DNA of 64,000 bases from Reichenbachiella agariperforans (GTDB lineage Bacteria > Bacteroidota > Bacteroidia > Cytophagales > Cyclobacteriaceae). The position numbers and the translations under genes were made by a program. Numbering within the stretch: position 1 is the first letter of the stretch; every line of letters starts with the position of its first letter. This document shows positions 1-9,644 of this stretch, one piece after another. Location of the stretch: the NCBI RefSeq assembly GCF_900142205.1, contig NZ_FRAA01000003.1, forward strand, positions 62,001 through 126,000, in the 5' to 3' direction. The notes under the pieces were generated by a model that was given only the letters and a program-made list of their open reading frames with translations, ran no database searches and had not been told where the DNA came from.

Positions 1-2982
1 GAATGGCTGATTTTCGATGAGGAAACGTTGAACTTCTCCGGTACACCACGACAAGACAACACAGGCGTATTGATGATTAAACTGACCGCACAGGATGAGT
101 TTGCATCTGTCAGCACTACTTTTAGCCTGACTATCAATGAGGTCAATGACGCACCTTATTTGGCTTCTGGACTCAGTGACATAGAAGTAGACGCAGGAGC
201 AACTGTGTCAAAAGTACTCACAGGCCATTTCAGTGATGAAGAGGATGAAGAATTAAGCTATTCTGTGACATTGGCTGATGGAGAAGACTTGCCGGATTGG
301 TTGACTTATGATGAAGAGACCAAAACCCTATCTGGTATCAGTAGTGAATCTGTAGTTGGAGATTGGGATATTAAAGTGACTGGTACTGATGTAGGAGAAC
401 TAACAGTTTCTGATATTTTTGAAATTAGTGTGATCTCAACCAATCAGTCACCAGTGAATGCTAACCCATTAAGTGATCAGACTGTATTCATTGATATAGT
501 ATCGACAATCGATATATCAACTGTTTTTGAAGATGCTGATGATGAAGTATTAGTTTATACAGTGACATACAATACAGGCTCTACAGTGCCAGAATGGATG
601 TCCATTGAAGGTGATGTTTTCACCATCAACCCGCCAACTGGATCAGTTGGGGACTACAGCATTCGTTTCGAAGCTACGGATTCTCATGGAGCAAGTGTTT
701 ATTCTTATGTGGATATTGAAATAGCCAAACAAAGTCAGTTGATTACCTTTAGTGATTTGACAACTAAGACTTACGGGGATGAAGAGTTTGACTTAACAGC
801 AGTCGCTAATTCTGAATTGGCAATATCATACTCGAGCTCCAACTCTTCGGTGGCAACTGTCTCAGGTAGCACGGTTACTATTATTGCCGCTGGCACGACA
901 ACAATCACTGCCTCTCAAACAGGTGACGAAATTTACAATCCTGCAACAGCAGTCGAGCAAGTTTTAACTGTCAACAAAACAGAACAAACTATCACATTTG
1001 CGGAAATAGCAAATATAGACATTGCCATAGGTAGCGTAGCGTTGGATGCAACGGCTAACTCTGGACTCACGGTGACTTATGAACTCACTGCAGGTGACGG
1101 CTCCATAGAAGACGGTACGTTGACTGTCAATACTACAGGCACATTTACCATCATCGCGTCACAAGCAGGTAATGATAACTATCTGGCTGCTGAGTCGGTT
1201 TCACAATCATTTGAAGTGACAAGTCCCTCTAAATCTGATCAAACCATCACTTTTACCACATTGGAGGAGAAAACCTTTGGTGATGAGGCTTTTGACTTGA
1301 CTGCTACTGCGGATTCAGAACTCGAGGTGACCTATACCAGTTCGGACGAAAACGTCGCGACTGTATCTGGTAGCACAGTTACCATTGTTGGCGCTGGCAC
1401 GACAACAATCACTGCTATACAGACAGGTGACGAAATTTACAATCCTGCAACAGCAGTCGAACAAGTTTTAACAGTCAACAAAGCAGAACAAACAATCACA
1501 TTTGCGGAAATAGCAGACATAGACATTACCATAGGTAGCGTAGCGTTGAATGCAACGGCTAACTCTGGACTCGCGGTGACTTATGAACTCACTGCAGGTG
1601 ACGGATCTATAGATGACGGTACGTTGACAGTCAATGCGACAGGCACATTTACCATCACCGCATCACAAGCAGGTAATGACAACTATCTGGCTGCTGAGTC
1701 GGTTTCACAATCATTTGAAGTGACAGACGCTTCGAAATCCGATCAAATCATCACGTTCACAGCTTTGGAGGAGAAAACCTTTGGTGATGAGGCTTTTGAT
1801 TTGACTGCTACTGCGGATTCAGAACTTGATGTAACCTATACCAGTTCCGATGAAAACGTCGCAACTATATCTGGTAGCACCATAACCATTGTTGGCGCTG
1901 GGACTACAACAATCACTGCCACGCAGACAGGTGACGAAACCTACAACCCTGCTACAGCTGTCGAACAAGTTTTAACAGTCAACAAAGCAGAACAAACCAT
2001 TTCCTTTACAGAAATAGCTGACATAGACATTGCCGTAGGTAGCGTAGCGTTGGATGCAACGGCTAACTCTGGACTCGCGGTGACTTATGAACTCACTGCA
2101 GGTGACGGATCTATAGATGACGGTACGTTGACTGTCAATGCGACAGGCACATTTACTATAGAAGCTTCACAAGTAGGCAATAACAACTATCTGGCAGCTG
2201 AGTCGGTATCACGGACTTTTAAAGTAACAGACGCTACTAAAACGTCACAGACTATCAGCTTTCAATCCATCAAAGACCAAACCTATGGTAATGAGGTTAA
2301 TCTGTCAGCTACCGCTACGAGCAACTTACCTGTTGTATTCGAACTAATTGCTGGGCAAGGATCTATTACAGAAAGTTCTCTTCAAATTTCAGGTGTTGGT
2401 CAATACATCGTAAGAGCAATTCAAGATGGAGACAACGAATTCCAATCAGCTATAGCTGTAGAGCATAGTTTCAACGTCTCGAAAGCAACGTTGAATTTTG
2501 AAGCAGAAGATATTATTCTGGATCAAGGAAGTTCATTTCCTGAATTCACTTACAATATCTCTGGCTTTAAACTAGGAGATACCATCGATGATTTAGATGA
2601 ACTACCTACCCTAGAAACAAATGCCGAAACTTCAGATATTACAGGTCAATTTGATCTATTGTTGACGGGTGGAACAGACACTCATTATGACTACAACCTT
2701 GTTAATGGTATTTTGACCATCAAACTGGTGTTAAGTGTGAGTAATGAAAACGTGACTGTAAGCATCTACCCTAACCCATCTGACAAGGTTATAACAATAG
2801 AGACAGAGTTAGACCAAGCAGAGATGAAACTGTTTAACCTAAATGGAGAGTTAATCAAAACGATTCAACATAGAGGAGGAACAGAAATCTTAAACATTGC
2901 AGATCTTGATTCAGGAATTTATTTTGTTCAACTCCTCAATGAAGAAACACGTGTGATTAAAAGATTAATCGTAAAACACTAA
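1..2982 (+). CDS. Repeat-rich T9SS-exported surface protein (5' truncated by window edge)
   Basis: The reading frame is open from base 1 (codons read EWLIFDEETLNFSGTP), so the start lies outside the window and the TTG at 28 is not a real start. About 994 residues are visible. Order: putative-Ig (He_PIG/cadherin-like) domains up to about base 720, then three near-identical 168-residue Ig-like units built around ITF...TYGD/TFGDE and DGTLTVN motifs, a degenerate fourth unit, an MBG-like domain, and a C-terminal T9SS type A sorting domain (VSIYPNPS..., then GIYFVQLLNEE and a basic RLIVKH end). The protein is expected to cross the outer membrane by type IX secretion and stay on or leave the cell surface. 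Adhesion is the usual inference for such proteins; the N-terminal domains, which would decide the function, are not visible. A terminator follows. Confidence 0.85.
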   Translation, partial: EWLIFDEETLNFSGTPRQDNTGVLMIKLTAQDEFASVSTTFSLTINEVNDAPYLASGLSDIEVDAGATVSKVLTGHFSDEEDEELSYSVTLADGEDLPDWLTYDEETKTLSGISSESVVGDWDIKVTGTDVGELTVSDIFEISVISTNQSPVNANPLSDQTVFIDIVSTIDISTVFEDADDEVLVYTVTYNTGSTVPEWMSIEGDVFTINPPTGSVGDYSIRFEATDSHGASVYSYVDIEIAKQSQLITFSDLTTKTYGDEEFDLTAVANSELAISYSSSNSSVATVSGSTVTIIAAGTTTITASQTGDEIYNPATAVEQVLTVNKTEQTITFAEIANIDIAIGSVALDATANSGLTVTYELTAGDGSIEDGTLTVNTTGTFTIIASQAGNDNYLAAESVSQSFEVTSPSKSDQTITFTTLEEKTFGDEAFDLTATADSELEVTYTSSDENVATVSGSTVTIVGAGTTTITAIQTGDEIYNPATAVEQVLTVNKAEQTITFAEIADIDITIGSVALNATANSGLAVTYELTAGDGSIDDGTLTVNATGTFTITASQAGNDNYLAAESVSQSFEVTDASKSDQIITFTALEEKTFGDEAFDLTATADSELDVTYTSSDENVATISGSTITIVGAGTTTITATQTGDETYNPATAVEQVLTVNKAEQTISFTEIADIDIAVGSVALDATANSGLAVTYELTAGDGSIDDGTLTVNATGTFTIEASQVGNNNYLAAESVSRTFKVTDATKTSQTISFQSIKDQTYGNEVNLSATATSNLPVVFELIAGQGSITESSLQISGVGQYIVRAIQDGDNEFQSAIAVEHSFNVSKATLNFEAEDIILDQGSSFPEFTYNISGFKLGDTIDDLDELPTLETNAETSDITGQFDLLLTGGTDTHYDYNLVNGILTIKLVLSVSNENVTVSIYPNPSDKVITIETELDQAEMKLFNLNGELIKTIQHRGGTEILNIADLDSGIYFVQLLNEETRVIKRLIVKH
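736..2490 (+). repeat. Coding tandem repeat, exact 504-bp period (three units plus degenerate fourth)
   Basis: Equivalent glutamine codons of the repeat start fall at 736, 1240, 1744 and 2248, each exactly 504 bases apart (168 codons). Units 736-1239, 1240-1743 and 1744-2247 share long identical nucleotide stretches, for example the run around GATGACGGTACGTTGAC. The fourth unit (2248 to about 2490) is recognisable only in its first half. Each unit holds two Ig-like halves. Nucleotide-level identity suggests recent duplication or ongoing conversion. Confidence 0.9.
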
Positions 2983-3003
2983 ATACTCAACTACACAACA
3001 ACT

Positions 3004-3035
3004 AAAAGGGCAGTATAATCTACTGCCCTTTTTTT
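3004..3035 (+). terminator. Intrinsic terminator after the T9SS protein gene
   Basis: A 12-bp perfect stem (3004-3015 with 3021-3032, core AGGGCAGTA/TACTGCCCT) with a 5-nt loop runs into a T tract up to 3035. It lies 22 nt after the stop codon at 2982. Confidence 0.85.
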
Positions 3036-3201
3036 ATCCAATAACTTGTAAAACCTTCCCCACTGCTCTAACCCTTCAATAGATATAATTATTAATCTCA
3101 CCTGAAAAATCTTGAAGCTCACCGATTTCCGCTTTAGTAGGCTGTAGGGCTGTGCTATCATTGCATCGTAATCAAATTCAAACAAACAAAATATTACTAC
3201 G

Positions 3202-3552
3202 ATGAAAACGACAATCAAAACAATCGCCCTGACCCTAATGGTAGCATGCTCTTCACTAGCTTTCGCTGGAGAAAAAGCTGAGAAATCTGAAAAAGTAGTG
3301 AGCCCTGAGCTTAAAGTACAGATCAAAGCGACTGCTGATTCTAAAGTAATCGTGATCTTTGACAAACTAGAAGGTGAAGAAGTAAAAGTAAGAATCTATG
3401 ACAATTACGGTGCTTTGATCTATTCTGACAAGAAAGTAGATGGTGCTAAATATGCCAAAGCATTCGACCTATCTGCTTACCCTGCAGGAAACTACGCTTA
3501 CACAGTATCCAACGACGTGTATAGCGTGAAGAAAACTATCGCATTGAAGTAA
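3202..3552 (+). CDS. Small exported protein with T9SS-CTD-like beta fold
   Basis: 116 residues. The N-terminus MKTTIKTIALTLMVACSSLAFAGE is a clear Sec signal peptide with an AFA-G cleavage site. The rest is lysine-rich and, from about residue 40, reads like a sorting-domain-type beta sandwich (VRIYDNYGALIYS..., LSAYPAGNYAYTV, VKKTIALK), the same pattern as Por secretion C-terminal domains but without the YPNP motif. Such short proteins are common in Bacteroidota and are usually annotated as hypothetical or DUF3244-like. Start is the ATG at 3202 because it begins the signal peptide. It is a single-gene unit followed by its own terminator. Role unknown; periplasmic or surface location is inferred from the signal peptide. 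Confidence 0.8.
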   Translation: MKTTIKTIALTLMVACSSLAFAGEKAEKSEKVVSPELKVQIKATADSKVIVIFDKLEGEEVKVRIYDNYGALIYSDKKVDGAKYAKAFDLSAYPAGNYAYTVSNDVYSVKKTIALK

Positions 3553-3578
3553 GGGTACTGCCCTACTTGATGAATTTG

Positions 3579-3609
3579 AGCCTTGGCAGTATTTGCCGAG
3601 GCTTTTTTA
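3579..3609 (+). terminator. Intrinsic terminator after the small exported protein
   Basis: Ten-bp stem (3579-3588 with 3594-3603, AGCCTTGGCA against TGCCGAGGCT, one G-T pair), 5-nt loop, then six or more T. It begins 27 nt after the stop at 3552. Confidence 0.85.
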
Positions 3610-3643
3610 TGTCCTTTTATTTCATATAGCGGTTTCGTTCAAA

Positions 3644-3679
3644 ATAATGTTTGATTCTAAATTCAAAACATTATCTTCG
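3644..3679 (+). promoter_or_regulatory. Possible promoter with overlapping inverted repeat, upstream of LRR lipoprotein
   Basis: TTG at 3651-3653 and TATCTTCG at 3672-3679 are 18 nt apart, close to the Bacteroidota TTG-N19-TAnnTTTG pattern with one mismatch in the -7 box. An inverted repeat (ATAATGTTT 3644-3652, AAACATTAT 3666-3674) overlaps both. The start codon follows at 3702. Speculative. Confidence 0.3.
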
Positions 3680-3701
3680 AGTATATCTCAGACCAACCAA
3701 G

Positions 3702-4241
3702 ATGAAAGTCGCTATTTTACTAGCAGTACTACTGCCCCTTTTCCTCTCCAGTTGCGCTCCTAGTAAGGAGGGACTGTTCGATCAACTCAACGAACCTGAA
3801 GTCACCATATATTTGAGTGAATACGATCTAGACTCCATCCCTCCAGAGATCAACGCTCTAAAAGACTGCCAAAAACTCAAGATCATGATGGACACGAATT
3901 GGCAAGTCTACCCTCCCCTATCACAGTGGTCCAGTTATATCGATTTATATATTTCAACCCCACCATTTCATAAAATCCCTTCCGAACTTTGTGAACTTAC
4001 TCAACTAAAATCATTAACGCTTGTAGACCTCAACCTCACAACCCTACCCTCCAACTTGGATCAACTCACTCGCCTTGAAAAATTAAACCTATCCATGAAT
4101 AAATTAGATCTCAAACAAGAACTTTCTAAACTCGATCAACTTCCCATGTTGACAGAGCTAGTCGTTACTGGTAATAAGATCGACACGCTCTCCATGAAGC
4201 TATGGATACTCAGCAATCCTCAAGTCAGTGTGATCTATTGA
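3702..4241 (+). CDS. Leucine-rich-repeat lipoprotein
   Basis: 179 residues from the ATG at 3702, chosen because it starts a lipoprotein signal (MKVAILLAVLLPLFLSSC, lipobox LSSC with acylated Cys18); an upstream in-frame TTG at 3651 would bury the signal. After the Cys come about three to four short leucine-rich repeats (LTQLKSLTLVDLNLTTLPSN, LTRLEKLNLSMNKLD, LPMLTELVVTGNKID), giving a small LRR solenoid likely anchored in the periplasm or at the outer membrane. LRR lipoproteins usually mediate protein contacts; no partner is evident from the neighbours, which are monocistronic. Function not assignable further. Confidence 0.75.
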   Translation: MKVAILLAVLLPLFLSSCAPSKEGLFDQLNEPEVTIYLSEYDLDSIPPEINALKDCQKLKIMMDTNWQVYPPLSQWSSYIDLYISTPPFHKIPSELCELTQLKSLTLVDLNLTTLPSNLDQLTRLEKLNLSMNKLDLKQELSKLDQLPMLTELVVTGNKIDTLSMKLWILSNPQVSVIY

Positions 4242-4433
4242 AACCATAAATCACACGCCCACTTTACTAAATCACAACCTGAGCTACTCACCTCCCCCTT
4301 ATAGATTCATCCATTTTTTACCATTCCCTATTCATATTGACTTGCTTACTCTTATTAATTATTATTTTGCAAGTAATCCTTACGGGTCGCCACACCTACC
4401 TAACTATCCGTATGAACTAAAAGCATGCATTGT

Positions 4434-7400
4434 ATGAAAATTAAGCTAACGCTAATTACCCTTCTTCTCAGTATATGTGGTGGTGTATATGCCGTAGACA
4501 CCTTTCAGCCTCAGGTTGCTGATCCTATGCAGGAGGCTTGGCGTTATGCATTTTTTCCAGAGTTAGATAACAAGGGAGTCCGTAGTATTACCTCTGACAT
4601 GAAAAGTGAAGTGATATGGTTCGGACTGGACTCGGGGGTAGCACGCTACGATGGCTATAACTGGAAGTACTTTACCGCCTCTGATGGCATCAAAGGAACA
4701 GCTGTGCAAAAAATGTTTTTGGACAAGAATGATCAAGTCTATGCCGCCACCAAAGAAGGTCTCTACAAGCTGGTAAATGAGCAATGGGCCTCCGTGTTTC
4801 GCCTCCCAGCAGCAGTCAACCTTCAATTCAAAGTTATCAAACAACTCCAAAGTGGCCGCATCATCTGTGCTACCAACCTAGGAGTAATCTTAATCACCGA
4901 GCAGAAACCGATCTTCCTCAGCAACACCCTTAACATCACGGCTCTAAAACAACAGGACGCAGCACTCGCTTATCTGCAAATCCCAAGCCCTCTACTCTTA
5001 GATCAAAAATTCGACAACATATCAGACATTTTTGAAGTTACCAAAGGAGAACTCTGGATATCCATCACACACCATCTAGAAGATGAAAAGGGAGACATCA
5101 TGATGTTTTCTGAAAAAGAAATCGCCAATCAGCAACTCACCAGCTACGGCCTACTCAGTAATTATTACAATATCGATTTGGGTTATGAGCACCACATCAT
5201 GGAAAGCTCTAAGGGTGATATATGGATCATCAACAAGTCCAACAAAGTGCCAGCACTCAAGTTTTCTAACAACCAGTGGAGGCCCGTCCCTTATGGCAAA
5301 CAATTCGGAGATGACGAATACTCAGAAAACATCCTAGAAACCGAAGATGGTAAAATATGGATCAGTGGTATCGGTAATCTCTATAGCCTAGATACTGACG
5401 GCACCTGGCACAAATACAACTCAGAGACTTACAAAATCCCACATGGTCACATCAAAATTCATTCTCCAGGCAATTCCAAACTCTGGATCTACGAAAACAA
5501 AGCCTCCGTCACACGAGTGGATTTATCACAGGATCGATGGCTCACCTACCTTGGACTCAACTACCAATGTACGACAGACAATGGGGACACTTGGTTCTTA
5601 GATTTCGAAGGAAATGTAATCACCAATCAAGGTGGACAATGGAGCAAGTTCACGATGCGTCATGGACTAATTGACAATCCAGTTAGTCTCTATGCAGATT
5701 CGGAAAATTATATCTGGGCAATAGGGAGTGACGAGGGTATAGCCGCCGCGAGTCTATTAGAAGATAAGCAGTGGATCAAAATGCAGTTTGACTCCTTGTC
5801 ATGGGGAGTCGACTACCGAGCGGTCTTCGAGTCCAAAGACGGATCTATGTGGCTAGGGGGTAGTTCTGATGTCTATCTAGACCGTGGGCAGTCTGGTGGC
5901 CTAGTCCAAATCGTCAACCCACACAGCCAATACAGAAAGATCATCTATCACAAAGGTCGAACCAACGGGCTTAACCAACTCAATGCCTATGGTATAACAC
6001 AGTCTGCTGACAATAGAATTTGGATCGGAGGCACAGGACTCTGCTATTTTGACAAGATTTCATGGAAATACCTCGACATACCTGATCTCAATGATTTCGT
6101 CAACGATGTACAGCATGACGACAAGGGCACACTATACGTCGGATCCAGACAGCACGGTCTATATATCTATGAAAATGAGCAATGGACAAACTACTCCATG
6201 AACAACGGACTGATGAGCAACAACATCATCAGTGTCTGCACCAGCCAAAACGGGGATGAAGTATGGCTAGCCACTGACAAAGACATCAGTTACTTCAATG
6301 GGCGAGTCTGGACCAACCACATCTTTCCCGAAAAACTCACACTATCCTACGAGGGAGGTACGATCAAGACCAACCAGTTTGACGAAGTATGGATCAGTAG
6401 ATCACTACGAGAATGGAAACGACGCGTCTACACGGGTAAAAAACCCGATATCGCAATCAAAAGTAAATTCAATACCTACCGCTTTATCAAAGACACCATC
6501 GCTCCACAAACAGAGATAACAGTCTTTGCGGAGACAGTAGACAACACTGGTAATACTTCCATTTTTTGGACTGGACGTCATTTTTTCAATAAAGTCAGTG
6601 CGGATAATCTAAGCTACTCCTACCAGATCAATGACGAACCTTGGTCCAAGTTCAGTAGCCAGAGCAACCACACATTTTTAGGACTCACCAATGGAGACTA
6701 CACCTTCAAAGTACGGGCTATGGATACTGAAGGTAACATAGATGCTACACCTGCGACCGTCCAGTTTACAGTACTCCCACCCGTTTGGAAACAACCCTGG
6801 TTTATCATCTTGATTGGGTCACTATTATTGGTCATTGGTTATTTCATTTATGTGATCATGAAAAAGCAAGAGATTCTAGAAAAGCTAAATGGCTCACTCC
6901 AATCCGCTAATACGGAACTAGAATCTCGAAACATCGAAGTGCAAAAGCAAAAAGACTCACTCGAAACAGCAGTACAAAAAATCGAAGAGCTCTCAAATGC
7001 CAAGGTCAAGTTCTTTACCAATATCACTCATGAATTTAGAACGCCACTTAGCTTGATCCTAGGACCAATAGACAAACTCAGTAAGGATGCTCCTGCTAAT
7101 GCCACTGAGCGCAACTACTACGACCTGATCAAAAAAAATGCACTCAGACTACAAAAACTCATCAACCAGCTCCTCGAAATCCGAAGAATAGAGGCCGGAA
7201 ACCTTGACTTGGTACTTACCGAAAATGATATCGTATCTTTTGCCGAGGGGATCAAAAACCTGTTTACCAATCAAGCTTTGGACAGAGAGATCAATCTTCA
7301 ATTTCACTCCGACTTCTCAAAACTCAGTATCCAATACGATCAAGACAAAGTAGAAAAAGTACTATTTAACCTGATCTCCAATGCCTTCAAGCACACCCCT

Positions 7401-8618
7401 CGAAAAGGACAAATTAAAGTAAGCATCCTACAAGCCGAAAAGTACCTGATGAAGGACACCGATTTGGAGTTTATCAGACTAGTAGTCGAAGACAACGGAA
7501 CAGGGCTGGATCAAGAAGTCATGAATACGATTTTCGAACGATTCTCAGTCGGACACAACAATGTAGAGCAATTCCAAAAAGAAGAAAATAGCGGCATAGG
7601 ACTATCCTATATCAAAGACCTAATCGATGCACACAAAGGAAATATCAAAGTAGAAAGTGAGCCTAATCAAGGCACCAAATTCACCGTGTACATTCCTGAG
7701 AACCTAGAAGCACAAACCTCCGACCTAACCACTCCAGTTGACAAGAATTTTGTATCCAACTACACACACCCTACTGAGACATACAGTGTAGAAAATGAAC
7801 TCAGTCTCAACCTCGAAAACACGCAAACAAAAGACAGTACGAAACAAACTATACTGGTGGTAGAGGATAATGTTGATATGCTATCCTTCATCAAATCACT
7901 GCTAACTCCGCAGTACAATATACTCTCTGCCAGCAACGGAGCGCAAGGACAAGAGGTGCTAAGTAGGGAATACGTCGATCTCATTATTAGCGACATCATG
8001 ATGCCCAAAATCGACGGCATCACACTCTGCGAATCTATCAAATCGGATAGCACGACCAGTCACCTGCCCGTGATTTTACTCACTGCCCTGGCTATGGATA
8101 GCAAACGCATCAAAGGTTATGAATCAGGTGCAGACTCTTATATCGTCAAACCTTTCGAGCCAGATCTACTGCTCGCCCGTGTCCAAAACCTAATCATATC
8201 CCGAGAAAAGCTCAAAGAAAAATACGCCGATAACCTCAAGTTCAAACCCAAGGATATCAAAGTCACTTCCGTAGACGAGGAGTTCCTCGACAAACTCTCA
8301 CAGCTCCTCGAAGAAAACGTATCTGATACCCAGTTCGATGTAGGAAAACTGTGCGAAATGGTCAACATGAGCCACATGCATTTCATCCGAAAAGTCAAGC
8401 AACTTACAGGCAAAAAGCCAGTCGAGTTACTCAAGACCTTTAGACTCACTCGTGCCAAACAGCTACTAGCCCAAGACAAAATCAACGTCTCCCAAGTAGG
8501 CTACATGGTAGGCTATGATCTACCCAATTCGTTTACACGAGCCTTCAAAAATGAGTTCGGGATGTCACCGACTCAGTTCGTCCAAAATCCAAACACCGAA
8601 CACACCAAAAAAACCTAG
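4434..8618 (+). CDS. Hybrid two-component system sensor/regulator (HTCS), AraC output
   Basis: About 1394 residues; the ATG at 4434 (MKIKLTLITLL...) gives a clean signal peptide, though an in-frame ATG at 4425 is possible. Order: signal peptide; periplasmic beta-propeller with repeated two-component-regulator propeller units (for example GLDSGVARYDGYNWKYFT, WIGGTGLCYF); Y_Y_Y-like domain before the membrane; one transmembrane helix near residues 790-810; coiled coil; HisKA with phospho-acceptor His866 (NITHEFRTPLS); HATPase_c (DNGTGLD, GIGLSY); receiver with Asp1187 (SDIMMPK); C-terminal AraC-type HTH. This is the HTCS architecture that in Bacteroidetes senses periplasmic oligosaccharides and activates adjacent sugar genes. 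The esterase gene begins 1 nt after its stop and a symporter and epimerase follow, so these are the likely regulon. Ligand unknown. Confidence 0.92.
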   Translation: MKIKLTLITLLLSICGGVYAVDTFQPQVADPMQEAWRYAFFPELDNKGVRSITSDMKSEVIWFGLDSGVARYDGYNWKYFTASDGIKGTAVQKMFLDKNDQVYAATKEGLYKLVNEQWASVFRLPAAVNLQFKVIKQLQSGRIICATNLGVILITEQKPIFLSNTLNITALKQQDAALAYLQIPSPLLLDQKFDNISDIFEVTKGELWISITHHLEDEKGDIMMFSEKEIANQQLTSYGLLSNYYNIDLGYEHHIMESSKGDIWIINKSNKVPALKFSNNQWRPVPYGKQFGDDEYSENILETEDGKIWISGIGNLYSLDTDGTWHKYNSETYKIPHGHIKIHSPGNSKLWIYENKASVTRVDLSQDRWLTYLGLNYQCTTDNGDTWFLDFEGNVITNQGGQWSKFTMRHGLIDNPVSLYADSENYIWAIGSDEGIAAASLLEDKQWIKMQFDSLSWGVDYRAVFESKDGSMWLGGSSDVYLDRGQSGGLVQIVNPHSQYRKIIYHKGRTNGLNQLNAYGITQSADNRIWIGGTGLCYFDKISWKYLDIPDLNDFVNDVQHDDKGTLYVGSRQHGLYIYENEQWTNYSMNNGLMSNNIISVCTSQNGDEVWLATDKDISYFNGRVWTNHIFPEKLTLSYEGGTIKTNQFDEVWISRSLREWKRRVYTGKKPDIAIKSKFNTYRFIKDTIAPQTEITVFAETVDNTGNTSIFWTGRHFFNKVSADNLSYSYQINDEPWSKFSSQSNHTFLGLTNGDYTFKVRAMDTEGNIDATPATVQFTVLPPVWKQPWFIILIGSLLLVIGYFIYVIMKKQEILEKLNGSLQSANTELESRNIEVQKQKDSLETAVQKIEELSNAKVKFFTNITHEFRTPLSLILGPIDKLSKDAPANATERNYYDLIKKNALRLQKLINQLLEIRRIEAGNLDLVLTENDIVSFAEGIKNLFTNQALDREINLQFHSDFSKLSIQYDQDKVEKVLFNLISNAFKHTPRKGQIKVSILQAEKYLMKDTDLEFIRLVVEDNGTGLDQEVMNTIFERFSVGHNNVEQFQKEENSGIGLSYIKDLIDAHKGNIKVESEPNQGTKFTVYIPENLEAQTSDLTTPVDKNFVSNYTHPTETYSVENELSLNLENTQTKDSTKQTILVVEDNVDMLSFIKSLLTPQYNILSASNGAQGQEVLSREYVDLIISDIMMPKIDGITLCESIKSDSTTSHLPVILLTALAMDSKRIKGYESGADSYIVKPFEPDLLLARVQNLIISREKLKEKYADNLKFKPKDIKVTSVDEEFLDKLSQLLEENVSDTQFDVGKLCEMVNMSHMHFIRKVKQLTGKKPVELLKTFRLTRAKQLLAQDKINVSQVGYMVGYDLPNSFTRAFKNEFGMSPTQFVQNPNTEHTKKT

Positions 8619-8619
8619 T

Positions 8620-9501
8620 ATGACCCTAAAACCATTATCCTCCGCCATCCTATTACTTATGTTTGCACTACCTATGCATGGACAAAACCAAATTCTACCT
8701 CTTTGGCCTGACCAAGTGCCAAACGAACGAAAGTCAAAACTGACAGAAGAATCTGAAATCACCGACACCAAACGGATCAGACAAGTCCGAAACCCCAGCA
8801 TCGAAGTATACCTCCCTACCAAAAGTAGTGCTACAGGCAAAGCCGTACTGATCTGTCCAGGAGGTGGGTATGGCATTTTAGCCTACGACAAAGAAGGTAC
8901 TGATTTTGCCAAATGGCTCAATGGTTACGGAATAGCTGGGATCGTTCTAAAGTATCGACTACCAGAAGATGACTCCAACATCACGCCTCACCTGTCCCCT
9001 ATCATGGATGCCAAACAGGGTATGAAATTAATTCGTCAAAATGCCACTAAATGGAATATCGATACCGATCAAGTCGGCGTGATGGGCTTTTCAGCAGGAG
9101 GCCACTTGGCCGCCACGTTAGGCACTCACTATGACGAAGAGACTCGACCAGACTTCATGGCACTGATATACCCCGTCATCACGATGAAAACAGACTACAC
9201 CCACATGGGCTCACGCACCAACCTCCTAGGAGAGAACCCCACTCCAGCACTCATTGCAGAGTACTCCAGCGAACTCCAAGTCACTGCTGACACGCCTCCG
9301 ACATTCATCGTTCACAGTCAGAATGATGAAGCTGTACCTATCGAAAATAGCCTACAGATGTACAAAGCCCTCCGTACTCATCAGGTTCCCACGGAAATGC
9401 ACCTCTACCCATCTGGCGGTCATGGCTATGGTTTCGCCTTGAATCAACCACACCTCTCCAGTTGGAGTCAGCGACTTGCTGATTGGTTAATGCTTCGCTA
9501 G
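8620..9501 (+). CDS. Exported alpha/beta-hydrolase, acetyl-xylan-esterase-like
   Basis: 293 residues. The start at 8620 directly follows the HTCS stop and begins a signal peptide (MTLKPLSSAILLLMFALPMHGQ). It is a BD-FAE/dienelactone-type alpha/beta hydrolase: oxyanion-hole region ICPGGGYGILAYDKEG, nucleophile elbow GFSAGGH (Ser), acid in SQNDEAVP (Asp) and His in YPSGGHGYGF complete a visible catalytic triad. Homologues are annotated acetyl-xylan esterase or carbohydrate deacetylase and remove acetyl groups from plant or algal polysaccharides. The context (HTCS upstream, Na+/sugar symporter and aldose epimerase downstream) supports a periplasmic carbohydrate esterase. The exact substrate cannot be read from sequence. 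Confidence 0.82.
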   Translation: MTLKPLSSAILLLMFALPMHGQNQILPLWPDQVPNERKSKLTEESEITDTKRIRQVRNPSIEVYLPTKSSATGKAVLICPGGGYGILAYDKEGTDFAKWLNGYGIAGIVLKYRLPEDDSNITPHLSPIMDAKQGMKLIRQNATKWNIDTDQVGVMGFSAGGHLAATLGTHYDEETRPDFMALIYPVITMKTDYTHMGSRTNLLGENPTPALIAEYSSELQVTADTPPTFIVHSQNDEAVPIENSLQMYKALRTHQVPTEMHLYPSGGHGYGFALNQPHLSSWSQRLADWLMLR

Positions 9502-9550
9502 CCCCTCATTCATCATCACACCCCTATCATTTTATAAGTATGTGTTTTTT

Positions 9551-9582
9551 ATTAAGTGTATATATTACACTTAATGTTTTTT
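9551..9582 (+). terminator. AT-rich hairpin with T tract after the esterase gene
   Basis: Perfect 10-bp stem ATTAAGTGTA (9551-9560) with TACACTTAAT (9566-9575), 5-nt loop, followed by GTTTTTT. The stem is AT-rich, so terminator strength is doubtful. Confidence 0.55.
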
Positions 9583-9585
9583 ATC

Positions 9586-9593
9586 TATATTTG
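9586..9593 (+). promoter_or_regulatory. Candidate -7 box of symporter promoter
   Basis: TATATTTG matches the Bacteroidota -7 consensus TAnnTTTG exactly; no TTG is found at the ideal -33 spacing. It would leave a leader of about 100 nt before the ATG at 9701. Confidence 0.4.
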
Positions 9594-9615
9594 GATCGAA
9601 AGATGTCTACACACG

Positions 9616-9644
9616 TCACTGGCATCTAACAGCAGATGTAGTGA
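9616..9644 (+). other. Structured 5' leader hairpin of symporter mRNA
   Basis: TCACT (9616-9620), CATCT (9623-9627), AGATG (9634-9638) and AGTGA (9640-9644) form a two-segment stem with a 6-nt loop between the putative promoter and the symporter start. It matches no riboswitch family I recognise. Confidence 0.35.

Noticed and set aside
28-30. TTG as the true start of the first gene
   Set aside because: The frame is open to base 1 and the preceding codons continue a He_PIG-like domain, and no signal peptide follows the TTG.
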